Assembly: GCF_000428145.1 (NCBI RefSeq)
Contig: NZ_ATZJ01000002.1
Coordinates: 62,001-126,000 of the forward strand
Direction of reading: 5' to 3'
DNA: 64,000 nt
Origin: Chitinilyticum litopenaei DSM 21440
GTDB lineage: Bacteria > Pseudomonadota > Gammaproteobacteria > Burkholderiales > Chitinibacteraceae
Shown here: piece after piece, positions 1 to 11,119 of the stretch
How positions within the stretch are numbered: the first letter of the stretch is position 1
How the letters are laid out: every line of letters starts with the position of its first letter
Notes under the pieces: generated by a model
Seen by the model: only the letters and a program-made list of their open reading frames with translations
Databases searched by the model: none
What the model was told of the DNA's origin: nothing
Position numbers and translations under genes: made by a program

Positions 1-450
1 ATCGACGAAGACGCGATGGCCAAAGGGCCCGATGCTGGCCGCCAGCCGTTCGGCCAGCTTTTGTAGCCGGTTGCGCAAGACCTTGTGATAATCGCGGCCC
101 AGCGCGTAGCGCGAGATGTAGGCGCGCTCGCCGTCGGCCAGATTGGCCTCGGCGCCGGCAGCGCCCGGTGGCTGATAAGGCATGAAGACGGTGATGACCG
201 AGCGCGTCCCCGGCACCAGCTCGGCTGGCCGCGCGCGCTTGAGGCCGTGGCGTGCCATATAATCCATCTCGCCGTGGAAACCGGCCGCCAGCCAGTCGCT
301 CAGCCCCTGCTCGGCATGGCGCAAATCGGTGCCGGCAATTGCCGCGCGGGCAAAGCCCAGCTCGTGCGCCCAGGCCTTGATGCGGGCCGCCAGCGCCACC
401 GGATCGGGCCCGGCCGGATCGAATTCAACAGGACAGGAATCTGCATGCAT
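1..450 (-). CDS. queG: Epoxyqueuosine reductase QueG, N-terminal part (cut by window edge)
   Basis: QueG reduces epoxyqueuosine to queuosine in tRNA, using cobalamin and Fe-S clusters in the cytoplasm. Only the first 150 residues are visible. They read MHADSCPVEFDP at the start, then a helical segment ending in A-H-E-L-G-F, then GFHGEMDYMARHG, ARPAELVPGTRSVITVFMPY and ISRYALGRDYHKVLRNRL, which are typical QueG N-domain stretches. The start ATG lies at 448-450 and overlaps the divergent tsaE start by 6 bp, so the two genes share a very compact start region. A queG-tsaE-amiC neighbourhood is common in betaproteobacteria. The Fe-S part lies outside the window. Confidence 0.9.
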   Translation of the reverse strand, partial: MHADSCPVEFDPAGPDPVALAARIKAWAHELGFARAAIAGTDLRHAEQGLSDWLAAGFHGEMDYMARHGLKRARPAELVPGTRSVITVFMPYQPPGAAGAEANLADGERAYISRYALGRDYHKVLRNRLQKLAERLAASIGPFGHRVFVD

Positions 451-927
451 AGCCGCGATGATACCAGCGCCCCCGCCATTCTCGCTTTCCATCTGGCCGA
501 CGAGGCCGCCACGCTGGCGCTGGGCGCCCGGCTGGCCCGCGTGCTGCACGGCGGGCTGGTGATCGAGCTGGCCGGCGACCTGGGCGCCGGGAAAACCACG
601 CTGACGCGCGGGATTTTGCGCGGTCTGGGCTTTGCCGGGCGGGTGAAAAGTCCCACCTATACGCTGGTTGAACCTTATGCAATTTCTAACTTATACTTTT
701 ATCACTTTGATTTATATCGATTTAACGACCCGGAAGAATGGGAAGACGCAGGGTTTCGCGAGCATTTCAACGCGGACAGCGTCTGTCTGATCGAATGGGC
801 CGACAAGGCCGCGGGCCTCTTGCCCTCTCCCGACTGGCGCATCACGCTCAGCCCGGACGGCGAGGGCCGCCATGCGGTACTGGAAGCCATCAGCACACAG
901 GGCAAGGCATGCGCAGCAAGGGTATAA
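445..927 (+). CDS. tsaE: tRNA threonylcarbamoyladenosine biosynthesis ATPase TsaE
   Basis: TsaE is the P-loop ATPase that works with TsaB and TsaD to install t6A37 on ANN-decoding tRNAs. The 160-residue protein is of normal family length. It has a Walker A motif GDLGAGKTTLTRG near residue 48, the segment SPTYTLVEPY (switch region), and the conserved FYHFDLYRF and LIEWADKA blocks. The ATG at 445 was chosen because the frame open upstream of it is the shadow of queG. The 3' end overlaps amiC by 19 bp, which suggests translational coupling. Confidence 0.95.
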   Translation: MHSRDDTSAPAILAFHLADEAATLALGARLARVLHGGLVIELAGDLGAGKTTLTRGILRGLGFAGRVKSPTYTLVEPYAISNLYFYHFDLYRFNDPEEWEDAGFREHFNADSVCLIEWADKAAGLLPSPDWRITLSPDGEGRHAVLEAISTQGKACAARV

Positions 928-2285
928 CCCCAGAACTCAACCCCAGCAATGGCTTCGAGGCAATACCCGGCAGACGCTTGCTGCTGCAGGCGGCCGCGGC
1001 CACCCTCTTGCTCAGCGTCATTCCACGCGGCCAGGCTGCCGGCAACGGCAATGTCGTCGCGGTGCGCGTCTGGCCTTCGCACGCCTATACGCGCGTCACC
1101 ATCGAATCGACGACCCCGCTGAACTTCAAGCATTTCATGCTGAAAAATCCCGAGCGGCTGGTCGTGGATCTCGAAGGCATCGAGATCAACTCGCAGCTGC
1201 AAAGCCTCGCCGGCAAGGTACTGGAGGATGATCCCTATATCCAGCAGCTGCGCGCCGGGCGCAACAAACCCGATATCGTGCGGCTGGTGCTGGACATGAA
1301 AACCGAAATCCGCCCGCAGGTGTTCACCCTGCCGCCGGTCGCCGAATACCAGCACCGGCTGGTCATCGACCTCTACCCGGCGCACCAGGACGACCCGCTG
1401 CTGGCCTTTCTCAGCGACCAGGACAAGCCCGAAGGCGCGCCACTGGCGAAATCCGAGACGCTTTCCACGCCGCCGCGCGGCAGTGACAAGCCGGCGGGCG
1501 CCGAGCGCAAGCCCGGCGAGAAAACTGCCGACAAGCCCGAGAGCGTCGAGCGCGACAAGCTCAAGGTCGATCGCCTGATCACCGTCGTGCTCGACCCGGG
1601 CCACGGCGGCGAAGACCCGGGCGCCATCGGCCCGGCCGGCACCTATGAGAAAACCGTGGTGCTGGCGATTGCGCGACGGCTGAAAACGCTGCTGGAGGAA
1701 GAGCCGAATGTGCGCGTGGTGCTGACCCGCGACGGCGACTACTTCGTGCCACTGGGCACACGCGTGAAAAAGGCGCGGGCCGTGCAGGCCGACCTGTTTG
1801 TCTCCATTCATGCCGACGCCGCGCTACGCCCCGACGCCAGCGGCGCCTCGGTATTTGCGCTGTCGGACAAGAGCGCCACCAGCGTGCAGGCGCGCATGCT
1901 GGCCAAGAGCCAGAACGAGGCCGACCTGATCGGCGGCGTGAAGCTTGACAACCGCAATCCGGAACTGGCGCGCGTGCTGATGGACCTGACGATGACCTCG
2001 ACCATCAACGACAGCCTGAAACTGGGCAAGGTGATGCTGGGCGAACTGGGCGACATCAACCGCCTGCACAAGCCGCAGGTCGAGCAGGCCGGCTTTGCCG
2101 TGCTCAAGGCGCCGGACATTCCCTCGGTGCTGGTGGAAACGGCCTTCATTTCCAATCCGGCCGAAGAACAGAAGCTGATCAGCGACGACTACCAGCAGAA
2201 AATGGCACTGGCGCTGCATCGCGGCATCAAGCGCTATTTCGCCAAATACCCGCCGCAACCGCGCACCAAGCTGGCCAGCAAGTAA
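909..2285 (+). CDS. amiC: N-acetylmuramoyl-L-alanine amidase AmiC (AMIN + Amidase_3)
   Basis: Periplasmic zinc amidase that cleaves septal peptidoglycan during daughter-cell separation. The 458-residue product has an N-terminal export signal with twin arginines (GRRLLLQ, residues about 22-28) and a hydrophobic stretch, like the Tat-exported E. coli AmiC. An AMIN domain follows (about 45-150), then a charged linker, then Amidase_3 (about 220-445). Visible zinc/catalytic motifs are DPGHGGEDPGA, SIHADA and VETAFISN. Residues 14-20 (NGFEAIP) are encoded by a copy of the dispersed 20-bp motif, in a non-conserved segment ahead of the Tat motif. The gene overlaps tsaE, and starting at ATG 909 keeps the signal peptide intact. 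Confidence 0.93.
   Translation: MRSKGITPELNPSNGFEAIPGRRLLLQAAAATLLLSVIPRGQAAGNGNVVAVRVWPSHAYTRVTIESTTPLNFKHFMLKNPERLVVDLEGIEINSQLQSLAGKVLEDDPYIQQLRAGRNKPDIVRLVLDMKTEIRPQVFTLPPVAEYQHRLVIDLYPAHQDDPLLAFLSDQDKPEGAPLAKSETLSTPPRGSDKPAGAERKPGEKTADKPESVERDKLKVDRLITVVLDPGHGGEDPGAIGPAGTYEKTVVLAIARRLKTLLEEEPNVRVVLTRDGDYFVPLGTRVKKARAVQADLFVSIHADAALRPDASGASVFALSDKSATSVQARMLAKSQNEADLIGGVKLDNRNPELARVLMDLTMTSTINDSLKLGKVMLGELGDINRLHKPQVEQAGFAVLKAPDIPSVLVETAFISNPAEEQKLISDDYQQKMALALHRGIKRYFAKYPPQPRTKLASK
948..968 (+). repeat. Intragenic copy of the dispersed GGC-x-ATACCC motif (in amiC)
   Basis: Reads AATGGCTTCGAGG then CAATACCC. It is codon-aligned and encodes N-G-F-E-A-I-P. It matches the mutL copy at 4140-4160 at 19 of 21 bases and in the same frame, although the two proteins are unrelated there. 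Confidence 0.55.
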
Positions 2286-2403
2286 GCGTGGCAATCCCTG
2301 CCGCCGCTTGCAGCATCAAGTAGGCGCAATGCTGCAGGCTGGCCTTCGGGGCGCGCTGGAGGAGCGGGAAAAGAGCTGACAAGGCTCCGGCAATCGGGGC
2401 AGC

Positions 2404-2781
2404 TTACTGATCCAGCCCCAGGGCATGCCCTACCGCACCCAGCAGCTTGGCCGGCGTGAAGGGCTTGACGACGAAACCGGCAGCGCCCTTGCCGAGCGCG
2501 CCGCGCACCTTGTCGATGGTGGCGTCCGCCGTCACCATGATGACCTTGGGGGGCGGCGAGATGGCCATGATCTGCGGCAGCAGGTCCAGCCCGCTGCCTT
2601 CCGGCAGATTGATGTCGAGCATCACCAGCCGCGGTTGATGCTGCTTGATCAGCTCCAGGGCATTGTCGGCGTGCGCCGACTCGGCCAGCACCTCGAAATC
2701 GGCGCTGCGCAGGATGGAGGACATGACGCTGCGCAGCACGCTGTCGTCATCAATCAGGACACAAGTGAATTTCTTTGGCAT
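2404..2781 (-). CDS. Single-domain response regulator (CheY-like receiver)
   Basis: A stand-alone receiver domain of 125 residues with no output domain. Visible hallmarks are the acidic cluster DDD at 11-13, the phospho-acceptor D56 in VMLDINLPEG, T84 in MVTAD and K106 in VVKPF. It starts at ATG 2781 (MPKKFTCVLI); the longer frame upstream has no family similarity. It is convergent with amiC and divergent from mutL, so it is probably a lone transcription unit whose partner kinase is elsewhere. Function as a phosphorelay or motility/adaptation switch is inference only. Confidence 0.85.
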   Translation of the reverse strand: MPKKFTCVLIDDDSVLRSVMSSILRSADFEVLAESAHADNALELIKQHQPRLVMLDINLPEGSGLDLLPQIMAISPPPKVIMVTADATIDKVRGALGKGAAGFVVKPFTPAKLLGAVGHALGLDQ

Positions 2782-2876
2782 GGGATTTTCCGCATCGGGT
2801 GGCGTACGGACGGGCTGATATACTGTGGCGGCGCCCGTCGCGCCAATTGCTTTCATCATAGCCAAACCAAACTGAC

Positions 2877-4823
2877 ATGCCACGCATCCAGGTACTGCCC
2901 GACCAGCTCGTCAACCAGATCGCCGCCGGCGAAGTCGTCGAGCGCCCCGCCAACGCGCTCAAGGAAATGCTGGAAAACAGCCTGGATGCCGGCAGCAGCA
3001 ACCTGCACATCGAGCTGCTCAATGGCGGCAGCAAGCTGATCAAGATCGTCGACGACGGCTGCGGCATCGCCAAGGCAGACCTGCCGCTGGCGCTGCATCG
3101 TCACGCCACCAGCAAGATCGCCAGCTTCGACGACCTGCAGCGCGTGGCCACGCTGGGCTTTCGCGGCGAGGGGCTGGCATCGATTGCCTCCGTCTCGCGC
3201 CTGACGCTGACCAGCCGCTATCAGGATGACGCGCACGCCTGGCGAGTCGAGGCCGATCACGGACAGCTGGGCGAGATCGAACCCGCCGCGCTCAGCCACG
3301 GCACCACCATCGAGGTGCACGAGCTGTATCACCAGCTGCCGGCGCGGCGCAAATTCCTCAAGTCCGACGCCACCGAATTCGCCCACTGCGCCGAGATGGT
3401 CAAGCGCCTGGCGCTGGCCAATCCGGGCCGGCAGTTCACGCTGCTGCACAACGGTCGCGCCGCCCTGCGGCTGGTCGCCGGCGATCTGGCGCGCCGTGCG
3501 GGTGAGCTGCTGGGCGAGGAATTCATCCAGAGCGGCATCACGGTTGACGAGGGCTTTGGCCCCCTGCGGCTGTGGGGCATTACCGGCAACCCCACGCTGG
3601 GCAAGGCCAGCCGTGATGCGCAGTATTTCTTCGTGAACGGGCGCTATGTGCGCGACAAGGTGATCCAGCACGCGCTGCGCGAAGCCTACCGCGACGTCTT
3701 GCACCATGACCGCCACGCCGCCTACTGCCTGTTTCTGGAGCTCGACCCGGAAACGGTGGACGTGAACGTACACCCGACCAAGATCGAAGTGCGCTTTCGC
3801 GAAAGCCAGGCCGTTTACCGCTTTCTGCTCACCAGCCTTACCAAGGCGCTGTCGGCCACCCGCGCCGGCGCCGCGCCGGCCATCCCGGATGGCGTAGACC
3901 CGGATACCGGCGAAATCCTGAGCCGGCCCGCATCGCCCGCGGCGCCAGCCCCCGTCTCCGCAGCGGGCAGCGTCCGCCCGGCGCCGCCGCGCGCCCCCAG
4001 TTATGCCGAACTGGCAGCGCGCCAGCAGGCCATGCCGCTCGCCAACGCCCGCGAAGGCCTGGGCTTTTATGACAAGCTGATCGGCGATCTGCGCCGCGAC
4101 AATACACCACCAAGTATCACCCTACAGCCAATTAATGAAAATGGCTCCAAGGCAATACCCCAGGATCCCGCGAGCAGGCAAATGGCCGATGTCGCCAGCA
4201 TGGCAACGCCGCCCCGGCCCGAGCCGGAAGCACCGCTGATTCCGCCACTGGGTTTTGCGCTGGGCCAGCTGCATGGTGTCTATATTCTCAGCCAGGCCAG
4301 CGAGGGCCTGATCGTGGTCGACATGCATGCTGCCCACGAACGCATCGTGTATGAAAAGCTCAAAAACGCGCTGGACCTGAACCAGATGCCGACGCAGCCG
4401 CTGCTGATTCCGCATGTGTTCGCCGCCGACGCGCTCGACATTGCCACCGTGGAAGAGCACGCCGGCGACATCGCCCGCCTGGGGCTGGAGCTGTCGGTGA
4501 TGTCGCCCACGCAACTGGCCGTGCGTGCGGTGCCCCTGCTGCTGAAGGATGCCGACGTCGTCGAACTGGCGCGCGCCATGCTGGCCGACATCCGCACCGC
4601 CGGCATCAGCCAGCTGCTGTCCGGCCGCCGCAACGAGCTGCTGGCGACCATGGCCTGCCACGGTGCCGTGCGCGCCAACCGCCAGCTCACGCTGACCGAA
4701 ATGAATGCGCTGCTGCGCGACATGGAAGCCACCGAGCGCTCCGGCCAGTGCAATCACGGCCGCCCGACCTGGTTCCGGCTGACGATGAAGGAGCTCGACG
4801 GCCTCTTCATGCGCGGGCAATGA
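2877..4823 (+). CDS. mutL: DNA mismatch repair protein MutL
   Basis: MutL couples MutS mismatch recognition to strand incision. The N-terminal GHKL ATPase is intact: NQIAAGEVVERP, catalytic E30 in KEMLENSLDAG, VDDGCGI and GFRGEGLASI. A Pro/Ala-rich linker (about 330-445) leads to the C-terminal dimerisation domain. That domain carries an endonuclease-type metal motif DMHAAHERIVYE starting at D482, plus MACHGAVRANR and CNHGRPTWF. By the usual DxHA(x)2E(x)4E criterion this is a nicking MutL, as expected in a bacterium without MutH. Residues 422-428 (NGSKAIP) in the linker come from a copy of the dispersed motif. The length of 648 residues is normal. Confidence 0.96.
   Translation: MPRIQVLPDQLVNQIAAGEVVERPANALKEMLENSLDAGSSNLHIELLNGGSKLIKIVDDGCGIAKADLPLALHRHATSKIASFDDLQRVATLGFRGEGLASIASVSRLTLTSRYQDDAHAWRVEADHGQLGEIEPAALSHGTTIEVHELYHQLPARRKFLKSDATEFAHCAEMVKRLALANPGRQFTLLHNGRAALRLVAGDLARRAGELLGEEFIQSGITVDEGFGPLRLWGITGNPTLGKASRDAQYFFVNGRYVRDKVIQHALREAYRDVLHHDRHAAYCLFLELDPETVDVNVHPTKIEVRFRESQAVYRFLLTSLTKALSATRAGAAPAIPDGVDPDTGEILSRPASPAAPAPVSAAGSVRPAPPRAPSYAELAARQQAMPLANAREGLGFYDKLIGDLRRDNTPPSITLQPINENGSKAIPQDPASRQMADVASMATPPRPEPEAPLIPPLGFALGQLHGVYILSQASEGLIVVDMHAAHERIVYEKLKNALDLNQMPTQPLLIPHVFAADALDIATVEEHAGDIARLGLELSVMSPTQLAVRAVPLLLKDADVVELARAMLADIRTAGISQLLSGRRNELLATMACHGAVRANRQLTLTEMNALLRDMEATERSGQCNHGRPTWFRLTMKELDGLFMRGQ
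4140..4160 (+). repeat. Intragenic copy of the dispersed motif (in mutL linker)
   Basis: Reads AATGGCTCCAAGG then CAATACCC. It is codon-aligned and encodes N-G-S-K-A-I-P in the disordered linker between the MutL domains. It is nearly identical to the amiC copy. Confidence 0.55.
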
Positions 4824-4883
4824 AGCCGCGTTCCCGGCGACCAGCCAACTCAAAATTCAGAACATTCAAAACCTGCACCCCCC

Positions 4884-4958
4884 TTCAACGCAGAGACGCA
4901 GAGGAAAAGCACATCAACCGCCGGTATGCTTACGCCGTCTCTGCGTCTCTGCATTGAA
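4884..4958. repeat. Inverted repeat of the CAGAGACGCAGAG family
   Basis: Arms of 20 bp (TTCAACGCAGAGACGCAGAG and its complement) match at 19 of 20 positions around a 35-nt centre. It sits in the mutL 3' intergenic region. Related elements occur at 22785-22815 and 40798-40862. There is no T-run, so it is not a plain terminator. Confidence 0.7.
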
Positions 4959-5093
4959 AGCTTGTCTGCCAACCCGATTCACCCAGGCCGCGGCGTTTCC
5001 CTGCGCCGCTTTGCTGCCTGCTGCCCCGCTCTGCAGCATGACGCCCACCAGAAAGTGCTAAGGTAAACCGTTGCATCCCATGCTGTGCGCGCA

Positions 5094-5908
5094 ATGAAAA
5101 TCGCCCCTGCCCGGCCCGCCCTGCTGCTGACTGCCCTGCGACTGGGGGCCTTGCTGGCCCCCTTGCTCGCGCAAGCCGCGCCGTTTCCCTGTCCGGCGCA
5201 GCCGATCCGGCTGGCTTTCTATGAATACGGACTGCTCTATCACCAGGGCCGCGGCATCGACCGGGACCTCGTCGACGAGCTGGCGCGGCGCACCGGCTGC
5301 CGCTTTGATACCCGCGTCATGCCGCGTGCGCGCATCTGGGCCGACCTGGAAAGCGGCGCGCTGGACATGAGCGTCTCGGGAATCCAGACCCCAGCGCGCG
5401 ACCGCTTCGCCTGGTTTGCCCATTACCTGAGCATGAAAAACCACGCACTGGTCAGCAGCGCGCTGGCCGGCGAGGTCAGGCAGGCCAGCGACTTTCTCGC
5501 CACCCCCCGCGCGCTTTTCGGCGTGGTGCGCGCATTCAAGCATGGCGAACAGCAGGACCGCTGGCTCGATACCCTGCGCCAGGCACAACGCGTGCAGGAA
5601 AGCCCCGATGCCCAGACGCTTTACCTGAAGCTGAAACAGGGCCGGGTGCAGGCCATTTTTTCGCAACCGCCGGTCTATCGCCATTACCTGCCCACGCTGG
5701 ACATGCAGCAGCAGGTCAGCGTGCAGGACTGGACACCGCAGGAAAAAGGCGTGCCGCACGGCCTGATCCTGGCCAAGAGCCGCTTCAGCCAGACCGAGGC
5801 GCAGCACTGGCAGGAACAGCTCCACCAGATGCGCGCGGATGGCAGCCTGCGGGCAATCTACCTGCGCTATCTGCCGCCCGCCGACACCGACGCCCTGCTG
5901 GATTTCTG

Positions 5909-5909
<1 letters not shown>
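5094..5909 (+). CDS. Periplasmic solute-binding protein, SBP_bac_3-like
   Basis: An exported protein of 271 residues. The signal peptide (MKIAPARPALLLTALRLG, Leu/Ala-rich, ending ALAQAAP-like) is followed by a two-lobed amino-acid-binding fold: IRLAFYEYGLLYHQGRGIDRDLVDELARR, the sensor segment VMPRARIWADLESGALDMSVSG, and a C-terminal return helix. No permease or ATPase gene is adjacent. Its stop overlaps the ATG of the hybrid kinase by one base (TGATG), so it probably acts as a ligand sensor feeding that kinase rather than in uptake. A GTG at 5085 is an alternative start; no strong Shine-Dalgarno is visible for either. Confidence 0.8.
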
Positions 5910-8614
<2,705 letters not shown>

Positions 8615-8635
8615 GATTCCCCCCTTACCGCCGCC

Positions 8636-10591
8636 ATGCCCGAAGCCATGTCAGAACCCAGATTGCGCGTGCTGTCGCTCATCCCGCCGATGACGCAGCT
8701 CAATACCCCCTACCCATCTACCGCCTACATCACCGGCTTCTTGCGCTCCAGAGGCATACCCTCGGAACAGGAAGATCTGGCACTGGCGCTGGTGCTGCGG
8801 CTGCTGTCAAAGGACGGCCTTGCGCGCGTGCTCGACGCGGTGCTCGACATTCCGAAGAAGCAGCGCAGCCCGGCGCTGCGCTCCTTCATCCACCATTACG
8901 AACACTACCAGCGCACCATCGCGCCGGTGATCGCCTTCCTGCAAGGGCGCGATACCACACTGGCGCACCGCATCGTCAGCCGGACCTTCCTGCCCGAAGG
9001 CCCGCGCTTCGCAGCGGTGGACGCCTATACCATCGACGATCAGCAAGATCCGCTGGCCTGGGCCTTCGGTGCGCTGGGCACGCACGACCGCGCCCGCCAT
9101 CTGGCGACGCTGTATCTGAACGACCTTGCCGACGTGCTGCGCGACGGCATCGATGAACGCTTCGAGTTCGTGCGCTACGCCGAATCGCTGGCCATCAGCC
9201 AGCCGACCTTCGAGCCGCTGGCTTGCGCGCTGGCCGCGCCGGCCAACCTGATCGACCGCGAACTGGCTGCACTGACGCTCGCAACGATTACGCGCCACCA
9301 GCCCGATCTGGTTCTGCTCTCGGTACCCTTCCCCGGCGCGGTGTACGCCGCGTTTCGCATCGCGCAGACGATCAGGGCAAACCACCCGCAGATCAGGATC
9401 GCGCTGGGTGGCGGCTTTGCCAATACCGAGCTGCGCGAGCTGAAAGAAGCCCGCGTCTTCGATTATTTCGACTTCGTCACGCTGGATTCGGGCGAACGCC
9501 CGCTGCTGGCGCTGATCGACCACCTGCAAGGCAAACGCAGTGCCGAGCGATTGGTTCGCACGTTTGTTCGAGAGAACGGCAAGGTCCGCTACATCAACTT
9601 CCCCGAGCCCGACGTACCCTTCGAGGAATGGGGCGCGCCGACCTGGGACGGGTTGCCGATTCACGACTACCTGTCACTGCTGGACATGCTCAACCCCATG
9701 CACCGGCTGTGGAGCGACGGGCGCTGGAACAAGCTGACCGTCGCGCATGGCTGCTACTGGAAGAAGTGCAGCTTCTGCGACATCACGCTCGACTACATTT
9801 CGCGCTACGAAACGGCGTCGGCCGAGATTCTGGTCGACCGCATCGAAGCCATCATCGCCGAGACGGGGCAAACGGGTTTTCACTTCGTCGACGAAGCGGC
9901 GCCGCCAAAAATGCTCAAGGCGCTGGCCGAGGAACTGCTGCGCCGTGGCGTGACGATTTCGTGGTGGGGCAATATCCGCTTCGAAAAATCGTTCACGCCC
10001 GAGCTGTGCCAGCTGCTCGCGGACAGCGGCTGCATCGCCATTTCCGGCGGACTGGAAGTCGCCAGTGACCGCTTGCTTACGCTGATGAAAAAAGGCGTGT
10101 CGGTCGAACAGGTCGCGCGCGTCACCGCCGGCTTCTCGCAGGCCGGCATTCTGGTACACGCCTACCTGATGTACGGCTTTCCTACGCAGACGCTGCACGA
10201 TACCGTCGATGCGCTGGAGTATGTGCGGCAGCTGTTTGCCGAGGGCTGCATCCAGTCGGGCTTTTTCCACCGCTTTGCCTGCACCGTGCATTCGCCGGTC
10301 GGCAAGAACCCGGAAGAATACGGCGTGCAGCTGATCCCGCTGCCGGAAATCACCTTCGCCACCAACGACGTCGGCTTCATCGACCCGACCGGCGTTGATC
10401 ACGATGCACTCGGTCGCGCGCTCAACAAGGCGCTCTACAATTACATGCACGGGCTGTGTCTGGATGACGACGTGCGCGGCTGGTTTGCCGAATTTGTCGA
10501 TGAACGCATTCCGAAACCGCGCGTGGCGCGCCACTTCATCGCCCGCGCACTCGACGCGCAACACGGCGGAGGTCGCCATGAGCCACGATGA
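8636..10591 (+). CDS. B12-binding-type radical SAM protein
   Basis: A 651-residue protein of the cobalamin-binding-domain radical SAM class. The N-terminal part (RVLSLIPPMTQLNTPYPS, then LGGGFANTELRE at about 265) looks like the Rossmann-type B12 domain. The radical SAM core starts near residue 367, with the cluster ligands in HGCYWKKCSFCD: C373, C378 and C381, a CX4CX2C spacing instead of the canonical CX3CX2C. Later motifs are GFHFVDEAAPP, ISWWGNIRF and AISGGLEVASDR. The reaction is unknown. It overlaps the next gene by 14 bp, so the two are probably co-translated. ATG 8648 is an alternative start. Confidence 0.85.
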   Translation: MPEAMSEPRLRVLSLIPPMTQLNTPYPSTAYITGFLRSRGIPSEQEDLALALVLRLLSKDGLARVLDAVLDIPKKQRSPALRSFIHHYEHYQRTIAPVIAFLQGRDTTLAHRIVSRTFLPEGPRFAAVDAYTIDDQQDPLAWAFGALGTHDRARHLATLYLNDLADVLRDGIDERFEFVRYAESLAISQPTFEPLACALAAPANLIDRELAALTLATITRHQPDLVLLSVPFPGAVYAAFRIAQTIRANHPQIRIALGGGFANTELRELKEARVFDYFDFVTLDSGERPLLALIDHLQGKRSAERLVRTFVRENGKVRYINFPEPDVPFEEWGAPTWDGLPIHDYLSLLDMLNPMHRLWSDGRWNKLTVAHGCYWKKCSFCDITLDYISRYETASAEILVDRIEAIIAETGQTGFHFVDEAAPPKMLKALAEELLRRGVTISWWGNIRFEKSFTPELCQLLADSGCIAISGGLEVASDRLLTLMKKGVSVEQVARVTAGFSQAGILVHAYLMYGFPTQTLHDTVDALEYVRQLFAEGCIQSGFFHRFACTVHSPVGKNPEEYGVQLIPLPEITFATNDVGFIDPTGVDHDALGRALNKALYNYMHGLCLDDDVRGWFAEFVDERIPKPRVARHFIARALDAQHGGGRHEPR

Positions 10592-11054
10592 ACGTCGCAC
10601 GCTGCACTCCGACGGACTGGGCGCGTTCCAGCCGCACGGCAAGGTCGAAGTCTGGGCGACGGGGCAAATCCTGCATTACCGCGCCACCGGCCCCTTCAAT
10701 CTGGAATTCCTGATCGCGCTCGATGCCGCTGACCGCGAGCTGATGGCCAGCGTCGCCGCACGCGGCCCCTTCGCCATCCTCGCGCAATTCACCGGCAGCA
10801 TTGCCGGCACGCCGGAAGCGCTGGCCGCGCTGGAAAGCTCACTGGCCGAGCAGAACCGCCTGGGGCTGGCCAGCCTTGCGGTCGCCTTTGTCGTCGGTCC
10901 CGAGGTTGAAGGCCGGGTACTGATGAAGCGCATCTTTGCAGGCATCTATGCCCGCCAGGGCTTGCGCTTTCAGTGGTTCGAAGAGGCCGAAGCGGCACAG
11001 GCCTGGCTCGCCGAGAGCCTGTCGCACGCCGACAATCCGCCGCCATCGCCGTGA
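10578..11054 (+). CDS. Uncharacterised protein coupled to the radical SAM gene
   Basis: A 158-residue soluble protein with no signal peptide. I do not recognise the family with certainty. Its alternating strand/helix pattern (KVEVWATGQILHYRATGPFNLEFLIALDAADRELM ... is followed by FAILAQFTGS and LASLAVAFVVGPEVEGR) and its size are reminiscent of a STAS/SpoIIAA-like fold. The ATG at 10578 lies inside the 3' end of the radical SAM gene, preceded by GGAGG (GCGGAGGTCGCC), a good ribosome-binding site, so the overlap is real. A role as partner or regulator of the radical SAM enzyme is inferred from coupling only. Confidence 0.7.
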   Translation: MSHDERRTLHSDGLGAFQPHGKVEVWATGQILHYRATGPFNLEFLIALDAADRELMASVAARGPFAILAQFTGSIAGTPEALAALESSLAEQNRLGLASLAVAFVVGPEVEGRVLMKRIFAGIYARQGLRFQWFEEAEAAQAWLAESLSHADNPPPSP

Positions 11055-11119
11055 TCGGGACGCCTCGTTATACTTGCCGGCCCCACCCTCCCCAGCCCCT
11101 GACCCTGCACACCGCCCTC

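Noticed and set aside
8745..8763. GGCATACCCTC in the radical SAM gene as another motif copy
   Set aside because: It encodes R-G-I-P in the natural protein context and lacks the GGCTGCAG part; chance is likely. The same applies to 26350 (GCAATACCC) and 41745 (TATACCCAT in the conserved THPE of NadA).
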